Shown: in pieces, positions 10,142-22,519 of the stretch
How the letters are laid out: each line of letters starts with the position of its first letter
How positions within the stretch are numbered: the stretch's first letter is position 1
Assembly: GCA_035447065.1 (NCBI GenBank)
Contig: DAOTGJ010000005.1
Coordinates: 66,737-130,736, forward strand
DNA length: 64,000 nucleotides
Reading direction: 5' to 3'
Origin: CALEMW01 sp035447065
Lineage (GTDB): Bacteria; Krumholzibacteriota; Krumholzibacteriia; LZORAL124-64-63
Notes under the pieces: model-generated
The model's input: the letters and a program-made list of their open reading frames with translations, nothing else
Databases searched by the model: none
What the model was told of the DNA's origin: nothing
Program-made: the position numbers and the translations under genes

Positions 10142-11631
10142 TCAGCAATTGCACGGGCCCATCCAGCTCAGGTCCGGCTGCCGGGCCGCGCGCGCCTCGT
10201 CCAGGCGGCCGATGGGGGTGTTCTCCGGCGCGTTGTGCAGCACGTCCGGATCGGCGGCCGCCTCGGCGCGGATGGCCTTGAGGATCTCCACGAAGTGGTC
10301 CAGGGTCTCCTTGGACTCGGTCTCCGTGGGCTCGATCATCATGGCCTCCTCCACGATCAGCGGGAAGTAGATCGTGGGCGCATGGACGCCGTAGTCCAGC
10401 AGGCGCTTGGCCACGTCCAGGGTGCGCACCCCGAACTCCTTCTTCCAGTCGCGGCCGCTGGCGATGAACTCGTGCAGGCAGCCCTGCGCGTGGTCCACCT
10501 GGAGCACGCCCTCGGAGGTCAGGCGCTTGAGCAGGTAGTTGGCGTTGAGAACCGCCAGGTCCGACACGCGGCGCAGGCCCTCCTCCCCCAGACGCAGGAT
10601 GTAGGCCAGGGCCCGCAGCTGCACGCCCACGTTGCCCAGGTGGGTGTGGATGGCCGGCGCGCCGTCGCGGTGGACCAGATCGTAGACCTCGTCCTCCTCC
10701 ACGATGCGCGCGCCCGGCAGGAAGGGCTCCAGCTCCGCGGTCACGCAGATGGGGCCGGCGCCGGGACCGCCGCCGCCGTGGGGCGTGCTGAAGGTCTTGT
10801 GCAGGTTGAGGTGCACCACGTCGAAGCCCATGAGCGCCGGCTGGGCGCGCCCCAGGATGGCGTTCATGTTGGCGCCGTCCATGTACAGGCGTCCGCCCGC
10901 CGCGTGCACCACCGCGGCCACCTCGCGGATCTCCGTCTCGAAGAGGCCCAGGGTGTTGGGGTTGGTGATCATGATGCCCGCGGTGGCGGGACCCACGGCG
11001 GCGCGCACGGCGTCCACGTCCAGGCGGCCGTCCGCGCGCGAGGCGATGGTGCGCGGCGTCATGCCCGCCAGCACCACCGAGGCCGGGTTGGTGCCGTGGG
11101 CGGAGTCCGGGATCAGCACCTCCACGCGCTCCGGCTGGCCGTTGGCCACATGGAACGCGCGGATGCAGGCCATGCCCATGAGCTCGCCCTGGGCGCCGGC
11201 CGACGGCACCAGGCTGCAGGCGGCGAAGCCCGTGATGCGGCAGAGGCTGTCCTCCAGGATCTTGAGCGCGCAGAGCAGGCCCTGGATGTCGTCCACGTGC
11301 TGGTCCGGGTGCAGGTCGGCGAAGCCCGGCAGGGCCGCCACCTTCTCGTTCAGCCGCGGGTTGTACTTCATGGTGCAGCTGCCCAGGGGGTACATGCCGC
11401 GCTCGATGTGGTGGTTCAGGTTGCTCAGCCGCGTGTAGTGGCGCAGCACCTGGGGCTCGCTCAGGGACGGCAGGTCCGCGGGCGCGGCGCGCAGGTACTC
11501 CGCCGGCAGCGCGGTGTCGGGCTCGTCGTCGTCCCAGCGGGGCATGTCCACGGCGCGGCGGCCGGGCCGCCCCAGCTCGAAGAGGCTGGGCTGCAGGCTG
11601 GCGCCCCAGCGGATGGGTTCGATGTCGCGGC

Positions 11632-11635
<4 letters not shown>
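10142..11635 (-). CDS. gcvPB: Glycine dehydrogenase (decarboxylating) subunit 2
   Basis: 497 aa, PLP-bearing beta subunit of the two-chain P protein, which decarboxylates glycine and passes aminomethyl to lipoyl-GcvH. Seen: LGSCTMKYNPRLNE near the N-terminus, SAGAQGELMGM, DSAHGTNPASV and the PLP lysine in HLNLHKTFSTPHGGGGPG. The start is the GTG that overlaps the gcvPA stop as GTGA; the frame stays open far upstream but only inside gcvPA. Length is typical for bacterial PB subunits. Confidence 0.95.
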
Positions 11636-12987
<1,352 letters not shown>

Positions 12988-12992
12988 GGAGC

Positions 12993-13370
12993 TCAGCCTC
13001 CGATCAGGGCCTGGTACTCGTCGGCGGTGAGCAGCTCGTCCAGGTCGGCGTCGCCGTCCAGGCGCACCTTGAAGAGCCAGCCGCCGTCCATGGGCGAGGC
13101 GTTGACGGTCTCGGGGGCGTCCAGGACGTCCTCGTTCACCTCGATCACCTCGCCGGTGACGGGGCTGAAGAGATCCTCCACGGACTTCACGGTCTCGATG
13201 GTCCCCACGGCGTCGCCCTGGGTCACCGGGCTGCCGGCTTCCGGCAGCTCCAGGAAGACCACGTCGCCCAGCTCGCTGGCGGCGTAGTCCGTGACGCCCA
13301 CCGTGGCCACGTCGCCCTCGACCATGACCCACTCGTGTTCCTTGGTGTACTTGCGGTCGTCGGCAGCCAT
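12993..13370 (-). CDS. gcvH: Glycine cleavage system H protein
   Basis: 125 aa lipoyl carrier shuttling the aminomethyl group between P and T proteins. The lipoylation loop GTIETVKSVEDLFSPV places the modified lysine at Lys62. The N-terminal YTKEHEW and GVTDYAASELGDVVF are family hallmarks. It lies 25 nt after gcvT and 5 nt before gcvPA. Lipoylation is probably started by the LipM-like enzyme at the operon's end. Confidence 0.97.
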   Translation of the reverse strand: MAADDRKYTKEHEWVMVEGDVATVGVTDYAASELGDVVFLELPEAGSPVTQGDAVGTIETVKSVEDLFSPVTGEVIEVNEDVLDAPETVNASPMDGGWLFKVRLDGDADLDELLTADEYQALIGG

Positions 13371-13395
13371 GAGGCACCTCCGGGGTTGGGACGGG

Positions 13396-14562
13396 TCAAC
13401 GCTCGGCGCGCGGGTCGCCCTTGACGCGCGCGGGAAGGAACGGCAACGGGACCGTGCGCACCGGCGCGCGCCGGCCGCGGATGTCCACCTCGAGCTCGGC
13501 GTCGATCGCGTCGGCCGCGATCAGCGCCATGGCCAGCGGGCGGTCCAGGGTGGGGCTCTTGGTGCCGCTGGTCACGGCCCCCACCCGGCGCTCGCCGACG
13601 AAGATCTCCGCGTCCTGCCGCGCGATGGGCGCGGGACGGCCTTCCACGGGCGACAGGACCTCCAGGCCCACAAGACGGCGCGGCACGCCGGCGGCCTTCT
13701 GCGCGGCCAGGGCGTCGCGGCCCACGAAGGCGCGGTCCTTCAGGCGCACGGCCCAGCCGATGCCGGCCTCCAGGGGCGTCACATCCTCGGCCAGCTCATG
13801 GCCGTACAGGCAGTAGGCCACCTCGAAGCGCAGGGTGTCGCGGGCGGCCAGGCCGATGGGCTCCGCGCCCAGGTCCGCGCCCTGCGCCAACAGGGTCTCC
13901 CACAGCGCGAGAGCGTCGGCGACGGGCACGTAGAGCTCGTAGCCGCGCTCGCCGGTGTAGCCCGTGCGCGAGACGATCCAGCGGCCGCCGGGTCCGTCGC
14001 AGGCCGCGCAGGTGTAGAAGTCCAGCGCCGCCACGGCGTCGGCGCAGCCGGCCAGGGCCGGCACGCGCGCCATGAGCTCCGCGGCCGCGGGGCCCTGCAC
14101 GGCGATCAGCGCGGTGGCGTCGCTCACGTCCCGTACCGCCACCCGCTCCGCGCCAGCGAGGCGGGCCTGCAGCCAGGCGGCGATCTTGGCGTGGTTGGCG
14201 GCGTTGCACACCACCATCCACTCCTCGACGTCCAGGCGGTAGATGAGCATGTCGTCCAGCACGCCGCCGTCCTCGCGGCACATGGCCGTGTAGACCACGC
14301 CGCCCAGGGGCAGGGCCAGCACGCGGTTGGTGGCCAGGCCGTCCAGCCAGGCGCCCGCGCCGGCGCCGCTCACGAGGATCTCCCCCATGTGCGTGATGTC
14401 GAAGAGGCCCACGCCCTGGCGCACGGCGGCGTGCTCGGCCAGGACGCCGCGGTACTGCACGGGCATCTCGAAGCCGGCGTACTCCACCATGCGGCCGCCG
14501 TTCTCGCGGTGCCAGGCGGTCAGGGGGGTCTGCTTGAGGTCCTGGGGGGATGCGGGAGCCAC
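13396..14562 (-). CDS. gcvT: Aminomethyltransferase (glycine cleavage T protein)
   Basis: 388 aa; releases ammonia and transfers the methylene group from aminomethyl-GcvH to tetrahydrofolate. Seen: LKQTPLTAWHRENGGRMVEYAGFEMPVQY, FDITHMGEILVSG, SRTGYTGERGYELYV and LRFEVAYCLYGHEL, in the usual order. The GTG at 14562 is preferred because GGAGG lies 8 nt upstream; the next in-frame TTG at 14601 has no RBS and would add 13 non-homologous residues. First gene of the operon, driven by the promoter at 14640-14668. Confidence 0.93.
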   Translation of the reverse strand: MAPASPQDLKQTPLTAWHRENGGRMVEYAGFEMPVQYRGVLAEHAAVRQGVGLFDITHMGEILVSGAGAGAWLDGLATNRVLALPLGGVVYTAMCREDGGVLDDMLIYRLDVEEWMVVCNAANHAKIAAWLQARLAGAERVAVRDVSDATALIAVQGPAAAELMARVPALAGCADAVAALDFYTCAACDGPGGRWIVSRTGYTGERGYELYVPVADALALWETLLAQGADLGAEPIGLAARDTLRFEVAYCLYGHELAEDVTPLEAGIGWAVRLKDRAFVGRDALAAQKAAGVPRRLVGLEVLSPVEGRPAPIARQDAEIFVGERRVGAVTSGTKSPTLDRPLAMALIAADAIDAELEVDIRGRRAPVRTVPLPFLPARVKGDPRAER

Positions 14563-14608
14563 GGCGCCAACCTCCGACGACGGGGGATCCGGGGATGCCA
14601 AGGGCGGG

Positions 14609-14629
14609 CGGCGGTCCCTGCGACCGCCG
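14609..14629 (-). promoter_or_regulatory. Hairpin at the very 5' end of the gcv leader
   Basis: CGGCGGTC / GACCGCCG is an 8-bp perfect stem with a 5-nt loop, starting about 4 nt after the predicted start site. There is no U-run after it, so it is not an intrinsic terminator. It may stabilise the mRNA 5' end. Confidence 0.4.
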
Positions 14630-14639
14630 GGCCGCCGCT

Positions 14640-14668
14640 AATGTAGATCGGCCCCCCGCTCACGCCAA
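14640..14668 (-). promoter_or_regulatory. Promoter of the glycine cleavage operon
   Basis: Minus-strand TTGGCG (14668-14663), 17-nt spacer, TACATT (14645-14640). The predicted start near 14633 gives a leader of about 70 nt, too short for a usual tandem glycine riboswitch. Confidence 0.65.
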
Positions 14669-14698
14669 GGGGATTTCCCCCCGCGGCGCGCGGAGCGC

Positions 14699-17524
<2,826 letters not shown>

Positions 17525-18238
17525 CTACTTGCCGACCGCCTCGCTGGCCGCGGTGCCGAAGGCGTCCCACGCCGCGCGCTCGTCGTCGCTCAGGGCGCCG
17601 GGGCCGTCCAGCTCGGTGAAGCCGGTGATGTGGATGGGCTCCAGGGGATTGTCGCGGTTGTCGCGCGCCGCCCCCACGATGGCGTCGACCACGTCCATGC
17701 CGGAAACCACGCTGCCGAAGACCGTGTACTTGCGGTCCAGGTGCGGCGTGTCGGCCACGGTGATGAAGAACTGGCTGCCCGCCGAATCCGGGTGGTTGGC
17801 GCGGGCCATGGACAGGGTGCCGCGCACGTGGGTCTCGTCGTTGAACTCGGCGCGGATCGACGCGCGCTCGGGCAGGCCGCCCAGGCCGCGGGCCTCCAGC
17901 AGGGCGCGCACCTCCTCCACCTTCTTCAGGTCGTCGCCGGAGAGCAGGTCGCTCCAGGCGGGGCCGCCCTGGCCGTCGTCGGCGCGGTCGTCGTTCTTGG
18001 TGTTGGGGTCGCCGCCCTGGATCATGAAGCCGGGGATCACGCGGTGGAAGTAGGTGCCCTGGTACATGCCGGCCTCGCCCAGGGCCAGGAAGTTGGCCAC
18101 GTGGCGGGGGGCGACCTCGGGCTTGAGCACCAGCAGGATGTCGCCCTCGTCCGTGCCCAGGCGGACGAAGGTCTGGGCCGGAGCGACGGCCGCCCCCAGC
18201 AGCAGGACGGCGGACAGGCAGACGAGCGCACGCTTCAT
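17525..18238 (-). CDS. Exported cyclophilin-type peptidyl-prolyl cis-trans isomerase
   Basis: 237 aa proline isomerase likely acting in the periplasm. Signal peptide MKRALVCLSAVLLLGAAVAPA is followed by QTFVRLGTDEGDILLVL. Cyclophilin core motifs are YFHRVIPGFMIQGGDPN, GTLSMAR, SGSQFFI and YTVFGSVVSGMDVVDAI, which include the catalytic Arg (FHR) and Gln residues. ATG at 18238 is chosen for the signal peptide and a GGAGG 11 nt upstream. A lysine/asparagine/aspartate-containing insertion (NTKNDDRADDGQGGPAW) and a helical segment lengthen the middle. The mature N-terminus is predicted to be Gln. Confidence 0.92.
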   Translation of the reverse strand: MKRALVCLSAVLLLGAAVAPAQTFVRLGTDEGDILLVLKPEVAPRHVANFLALGEAGMYQGTYFHRVIPGFMIQGGDPNTKNDDRADDGQGGPAWSDLLSGDDLKKVEEVRALLEARGLGGLPERASIRAEFNDETHVRGTLSMARANHPDSAGSQFFITVADTPHLDRKYTVFGSVVSGMDVVDAIVGAARDNRDNPLEPIHITGFTELDGPGALSDDERAAWDAFGTAASEAVGK

Positions 18239-18279
18239 GATTCGCGGGACCTCCGGGGGTTGCAGAAATGGAATCCATA

Positions 18280-18308
18280 CCCATAGCACCGACGGGCCCG
18301 ATGCACAA
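18280..18308 (-). promoter_or_regulatory. Promoter of the cyclophilin-uvrA operon
   Basis: Minus-strand TTGTGC (18308-18303), 17-nt spacer, TATGGG (18285-18280). It lies back to back with the plus-strand promoter at 18321-18349. Confidence 0.45.
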
Positions 18309-18320
18309 CGCCGGATGTCC

Positions 18321-18349
18321 TTGCCGGTTCCGCGCCGCCGTCCCATACT
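18321..18349 (+). promoter_or_regulatory. Promoter of the cysteine-desulfurase-family gene
   Basis: TTGCCG (18321-18326), 17-nt spacer, CATACT (18344-18349). The predicted start near 18356 leaves a very short leader of about 13 nt that still contains the GGGAGG ribosome binding site. Confidence 0.5.
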
Positions 18350-18368
18350 GGCCGTCGGGAGGCTTCCC

Positions 18369-19541
18369 ATGACCGATCTGATCTATCTGGACAACGCCGC
18401 CACCACCTTCCCCAAGCCCGACGCCGTGCACCGCGCCGTGGACCGCACCGCCCGCGAGCTGGGCGTGAGCCCCGGCCGTTCCGGCTCGGATCTGGCGGTG
18501 GAGGCGGGCCGCCTGCTGGACGGCGCCCGCGCGGACCTGGCCGCCTTCTTCGGCCTCCCCGGCGGCGACGGCGACCGCGTGGTCTTCGCCGCCAACGCCA
18601 CCGACGCCCTCAACACCGCCATCGCCGGCGTCTGCCGACCCGGCGACCACGTGGTCTCCACGCGCCTGGAGCACAATTCGGTGCTGCGCCCCCTGTGGGA
18701 GCTCACCCGCCTGGGCGTGATCTCCCACGACCTGGTCCCCTGCGCCGCCCCCGGCCGCGTGGATCCCGCGGCCATCGCCGCCGCCCTCCGTCCCGAGACC
18801 CGCCTGGTGGTGCTCAACCACGCCTCCAACGTGCTGGGCACGGTGCAGGACGCCGCCGCCGTGGGCGCCCTATGCCGCGAGCGCGGCGTGCTGCTGCTGC
18901 TGGACGCGGCCCAGACCGCGGGCGTGACGCCCATCGACATGGCGGCCTGGGGCGTGGACCTGCTCGCCTTCACCGGCCACAAGGGCCTGCTGGGCCCCAC
19001 CGGCACCGGCGGCCTGGCCGTGGCGCCGGACGTGCCCATCCGCGCCACGCGCTGGGGCGGCACGGGCGTGCGCTCGGCGGAGCGCGGGCACCTGGAGGAG
19101 TTCCCCTACCGCCTGGAGGCGGGCACCCACCACCTGAGCGGTGTGGCGGGCCTGGCCGCGGGCCTGGCCTGGCTGCGGGAGCGCGGCACGGCCACGGTGG
19201 CGGCCCACGAGGCGTCCCTGGCCGACCGCTTCGCCGCCGGCCTCGCGGACCTGCCCGGCGTGCGCGCCCTGGCCGTGGACGGCGGTCCGCGGGTGGCCGT
19301 GGTGTCGGTCACGGTGGACGGCATGCCCGCCGACGAGGTGGGCCTGCGCCTGGACGTGGACCACGGCGTGCTGGTGCGCACCGGCCTCCAGTGTGCGCCC
19401 CTGGTCCACGAGGACCTGGGCACCGTGGACGGACGCGGCACCGTGCGCTTCTCCTTCGGCCCGTTCAACACGCCGGCCCACGTGGACCGCGCCCTGGCCG
19501 GCCTGGCGGAGTGCGCCGAGGCCGCCGCCGCCCGACGCTGA
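18369..19541 (+). CDS. Cysteine desulfurase family PLP enzyme (class V aminotransferase)
   Basis: 390 aa. The N-terminus IYLDNAATTFPKP, PLP-binding LDAAQTAGV and the Schiff-base lysine in FTGHKGLLGPTGTGG (Lys205) define the class V fold. LVRTGLQCAPLVHEDLG carries a cysteine (342) where desulfurases hold the persulfide. The RTGLxCAP(L)xH form is typical of the small stand-alone subgroup (EF2568 type), whose physiological sulfur acceptor is uncertain, rather than IscS/NifS. GGGAGG lies about 7 nt upstream of the ATG. It stands alone, with no iscU or tRNA-thiolation gene nearby. Confidence 0.88.
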   Translation: MTDLIYLDNAATTFPKPDAVHRAVDRTARELGVSPGRSGSDLAVEAGRLLDGARADLAAFFGLPGGDGDRVVFAANATDALNTAIAGVCRPGDHVVSTRLEHNSVLRPLWELTRLGVISHDLVPCAAPGRVDPAAIAAALRPETRLVVLNHASNVLGTVQDAAAVGALCRERGVLLLLDAAQTAGVTPIDMAAWGVDLLAFTGHKGLLGPTGTGGLAVAPDVPIRATRWGGTGVRSAERGHLEEFPYRLEAGTHHLSGVAGLAAGLAWLRERGTATVAAHEASLADRFAAGLADLPGVRALAVDGGPRVAVVSVTVDGMPADEVGLRLDVDHGVLVRTGLQCAPLVHEDLGTVDGRGTVRFSFGPFNTPAHVDRALAGLAECAEAAAARR

Positions 19542-19562
19542 ACCGCCCCGCCGGAATGCGAC

Positions 19563-19586
19563 GAGGCCGCCCTCCCGGGCGGCCTC
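19563..19586. terminator. Bidirectional terminator hairpin between convergent genes
   Basis: GAGGCCGCC / GGCGGCCTC, a 9-bp perfect stem with a 6-nt loop, 21 nt after the desulfurase stop and 28 nt after the stop of the convergent OmpA-like gene. The following U content is weak (GTTCCTCTC). Confidence 0.6.
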
Positions 19587-19614
19587 ACGCGTTCCTCTCA
19601 CCCTGCAGCGGAAG

Positions 19615-20271
19615 CTACTGGTTGTTCTTGGCCCAGAGCCGCTCGGGCTTGTGCAGCACGATGCGCACGGCGCGGTTCTCCTTGCGGCCTTCCGCGGTGG
19701 CGTTGTCGCCCACCGGACGGAAGGGACCGTAGCTCACCACGGCGAAGCGGTCGGCGTCCATGTTCAGCCAGTTGGTGAGGTAGCGGGTCACGGCCGCGGC
19801 GCGGGCGGCGCCCAGCTCCCAGTTGCTGGGCCAGATCTCCTGGAAGTCCTCCCACAGCTTCTGGCTGTCGGTGTGGCCCTCCACCCAGATGTCCCACTCG
19901 GCGTACTCGGCCTTCTCGCAGGTCTCCTTGATGGCCTCCAGGGTGGGGACCATGGTGTCCAGGATCATCACCTGGCCGGAGGCGAACAGGATGGACTCGG
20001 GGATGGTCACGGTGACCACCTCGTTCATCTGCTCGACGAGGACCTCCTTCTGGGCCTCCACCTCGGCGATCTGCTCGCGCAGGTCCGCCGCGAGCTGCTC
20101 GCCCTCGACGATGGTGGCTTCGCGGTCCGCGATCTCCGCCTGCAGACCCTCGATCTGGGTGTCCAGGTCCGCGATGATGGCCTTGTAGTCCTTGCACGGC
20201 GCGCAACCCGAGAACGCGGCATACGCCAGGGCCAGCAGCGCGAGCAGGGCGAGACGCTTCGTGGTGAGCAT
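19615..20271 (-). CDS. OmpA-family peptidoglycan-binding lipoprotein with coiled coil
   Basis: 218 aa. A lipoprotein signal with Cys23 (AAFSGC) is followed by a coiled coil (about residues 28-85, Glu/Leu-rich heptads) and a C-terminal OmpA/MotB domain. Key OmpA-domain segments are ASGQVMI, VEGHTDSQ, NWELGAARAAAVTRYL and GRKENRAVRIVL. The last Arg-rich helix and the NxxLxxxRA-type motif contact diaminopimelate in the family. AAAGGAG lies about 9 nt upstream of the chosen ATG; the frame is open further upstream but without a signal sequence. It resembles Pal or the periplasmic half of MotB-like proteins; with no TM helix, an envelope-tethering role is likelier than a motor role. Confidence 0.88.
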   Translation of the reverse strand: MLTTKRLALLALLALAYAAFSGCAPCKDYKAIIADLDTQIEGLQAEIADREATIVEGEQLAADLREQIAEVEAQKEVLVEQMNEVVTVTIPESILFASGQVMILDTMVPTLEAIKETCEKAEYAEWDIWVEGHTDSQKLWEDFQEIWPSNWELGAARAAAVTRYLTNWLNMDADRFAVVSYGPFRPVGDNATAEGRKENRAVRIVLHKPERLWAKNNQ

Positions 20272-20398
20272 CGGGGTGTCTCCTTTGAGGTCATGAGGCG
20301 ACGAACCGGAGCGGACTCCCTTCGCGCGCCGGAAAAGTCCGGGGATCGCCCGCGGACGGCGCGCGGGGGCGCCGCGTCCGGGACGGATCGCGTCCATC

Positions 20399-20427
20399 AA
20401 TCTAGCCCCGGGGGCACGGCAGGAAAA
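20399..20427 (-). promoter_or_regulatory. Candidate promoter of the OmpA-like lipoprotein gene
   Basis: Minus-strand TAGATT (20404-20399) preceded by a 17-nt spacer and TTTTCC (20427-20422). The -10 is good, the -35 weak. The predicted leader is about 120 nt. Confidence 0.4.
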
Positions 20428-20456
20428 GCGTTTTTTGAGCTCCGGGGCGCTCGGCC

Positions 20457-21122
20457 TCAGGAACCGGCGCTGCGGAAGTCCGCCAGATCCGTCTCCGGGC
20501 CGATGACGTCCAGCGTGTCCCCCTCCAGCAGCCTGAAGTCGCCGGCCGGCAGCGGCAGGCGGGTGTCCACGCCGTCCACGCGGCGATGCACCTGGACCAG
20601 GCTGATGTGGAAGGTCTGCAGCAGCCGCAGCTCGGCCAGGGTCTTGCCGCGCCATGCGCGGGGCAGCTCCACCTGACGCAGCAGGTAGCCTTCGGGCAGC
20701 TCCACCAGGTTCACGACGGAGCCGTGGAGCAGGTTCTCCGCCAGCCAGCGGCCCATCTGCTCCTCGGGCAGCACCACGTCGTGGGCGCCCACCAGCTTCA
20801 GCACGTCGCGCTGCCGCTGCGAGAGGGCCTTGCACACGATGCGCCTGGCCCCCAGCTCGCTGCACAGCAGCGTGGTCATCACCGACGCCTCGAAGCCGGC
20901 GCCGATGCCGATGACGACCGCGTCCATCTCCCCCACCTCGTAGCGGCGCAGGGCCTCGCGGTCGGTCACGTCGAAGGAGACGGCCACGGCCACCTCGTCC
21001 TTCAGCGCGTCCACCAGGGCGCGGTCCTGATCCACCGCCAGCACCTCCACGCCCTCGGCGCTGAGGGTGCGGGCCACGGCCGAACCGAACCGGCCCAGGC
21101 CGAACACGGCCACCTTGCGCAT
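20457..21122 (-). CDS. trkA: Potassium uptake regulatory subunit, TrkA/KtrA family
   Basis: 221 aa cytoplasmic gating subunit of the adjacent TrkH channel. The N-terminal RCK Rossmann domain shows VAVFGLGRFGSAVART (GxGxxG), acidic AVDQD at strand 2 and VVIGIGAGFEASV. A C-terminal TrkA-C domain follows (about 140-221, GKTLAELRL...VIGPETDL). Two ATGs lie six bases apart. AGGAGGAGG abuts the first (21128) but sits at proper distance (about 9 nt) from the second (21122), so the second is chosen. The gap to trkH is short and they form one unit. NAD(H) or ATP binding is family knowledge. Confidence 0.9.
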   Translation of the reverse strand: MRKVAVFGLGRFGSAVARTLSAEGVEVLAVDQDRALVDALKDEVAVAVSFDVTDREALRRYEVGEMDAVVIGIGAGFEASVMTTLLCSELGARRIVCKALSQRQRDVLKLVGAHDVVLPEEQMGRWLAENLLHGSVVNLVELPEGYLLRQVELPRAWRGKTLAELRLLQTFHISLVQVHRRVDGVDTRLPLPAGDFRLLEGDTLDVIGPETDLADFRSAGS

Positions 21123-21135
21123 CGTCATCCTCCTC

Positions 21136-22506
21136 CTAGCCCACCATGATGTCGGTTTCCGGATACCTCACGGACACGCCGCGGCGGCTGCGCACCAGGC
21201 CGTAGGCCACGGCCAGCGGCCCCAGGCGGCCCAGGAACATCAGCAGGATCACCATCACCTTGCCGGCGGCCGGCAGCGTCGGCGTCAGCCCCAGCGAGAG
21301 CCCCACGGTGCCCAGGGCGGAGATCACCTCGAACAGCACCGGCGCGAACGGACCCGCGTCCACCGCGAGCAGCACGCCCAGCCCCAGGGTGACCGCGAGC
21401 AGCCACGAGGTCAAGACCATGAAGGCGCGGCGCACGGCCAGCCGCGGCACCTCGCGGTCGAAGAGCACCGCGGCCTCGCTGCCCAGCACGATGGAACGGA
21501 GGTTGGCGTAGAGGATGGCCACCGTGGTGAGCTTCAGACCGCCGGCGGTGGAGCCGGGCGCGGCGCCCACGGCCATGAGCACCATCATCACCAGCAGCGA
21601 CGCGGGCCCCAGCGCCGTCAGATCCATGGAGTTGAAGCCGGCCGTGCGGCAGGTGGCCGACTGGAACCAGGCCAGGGCCAGCCGCTCGCCCCACGGCGCG
21701 CCGGCCAGGGCGCCCTGACGTTCCAGCAGCAGGAGCAGCGCCATGCCGCCCAGCAGGAGCAGCCCCGTCAGCCGCCAGATCACGCGGGCCTGCACGCCCA
21801 GGCGCACCGGACGCACGCGGCCGCGGCGGGTCCGCCGCAGCGCGCGCCCGCGCAGCCACGCCGTGGTGTTGATGATGACCGCGAAGCCCAGGCCGCCCAG
21901 GATCAGCAGGGCCGAGATCACGCCCATGACGCCGGCGTCCCCCGCCACGGAGATGAGCGAGTCCGACTCCAGGCTGAAGCCCGCGTTGCAGAAGGCGGAC
22001 ACGCTGTGGAAGAGGCTCCACCAGGCGCGGGCGCCGGGATCCGGAATGCGGTCCGCCGCCGCCAGGTGGAGCAGCACGGCGCCGAGGACCTCGATCGCCA
22101 GCGTCAGCTCCACGATGCGCCGCAGCATCCCCCCCGCCGCCGAGCGCAGGCGCGTGTCGAAGAGATCGCGCACCAGACCCGCCTCGCGCACGCCCAGGCC
22201 CCGCCCCAGCAGCAACGAGATCAGGCCGGAGGCCGACATGACGCCCAGGCCGCCGATCTGGATCAGCAGCAGGATCACGGCCTGGCCGGCCGGCGAGAAG
22301 TCCACGGCGGTGTCGCGGGTGATCAGGCCGGTGACGCAGGCGGCCGAGGTGCTGGTGAACAGCGCGTCCAGCGGCGCGATGGCGCCGTTTCCGGCGGCGG
22401 CGAAGGGCAGGCTCAGCAGCAGCCCTCCCGTCAGGATCACGCCCACCAGGCCCAGGACCAGCAGCAGGCCGGGGCGCAGGGTCATGTCGTGGCGGCGGCG
22501 GGCCAT
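21136..22506 (-). CDS. trkH: Potassium transporter membrane subunit, TrkH/KtrB family
   Basis: 456 aa inner-membrane K+ channel-like transporter. Repeated M1-P-M2 units are seen, with pore-loop segments such as DALFTSTSAACVTGL, FHSVSAFCNAGFSL, SATCRTAGFNS and FEVISALGTVGLSLG. The Gly of each selectivity-filter repeat is present (TGL, AGF, AGF, VGL). GGAGGGAG about 5 nt upstream fixes the ATG. It is the fourth gene of the rpsO-pnp-M16-trkH-trkA run, with gaps of 13 nt or less. Confidence 0.92.
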   Translation of the reverse strand: MARRRHDMTLRPGLLLVLGLVGVILTGGLLLSLPFAAAGNGAIAPLDALFTSTSAACVTGLITRDTAVDFSPAGQAVILLLIQIGGLGVMSASGLISLLLGRGLGVREAGLVRDLFDTRLRSAAGGMLRRIVELTLAIEVLGAVLLHLAAADRIPDPGARAWWSLFHSVSAFCNAGFSLESDSLISVAGDAGVMGVISALLILGGLGFAVIINTTAWLRGRALRRTRRGRVRPVRLGVQARVIWRLTGLLLLGGMALLLLLERQGALAGAPWGERLALAWFQSATCRTAGFNSMDLTALGPASLLVMMVLMAVGAAPGSTAGGLKLTTVAILYANLRSIVLGSEAAVLFDREVPRLAVRRAFMVLTSWLLAVTLGLGVLLAVDAGPFAPVLFEVISALGTVGLSLGLTPTLPAAGKVMVILLMFLGRLGPLAVAYGLVRSRRGVSVRYPETDIMVG

Positions 22507-22519
22507 GGCTCCCTCCGGG

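Noticed and set aside
14563..14698. Glycine riboswitch before gcvT
   Set aside because: The predicted leader is about 70 nt with one simple hairpin; no tandem aptamer-like structure is seen.
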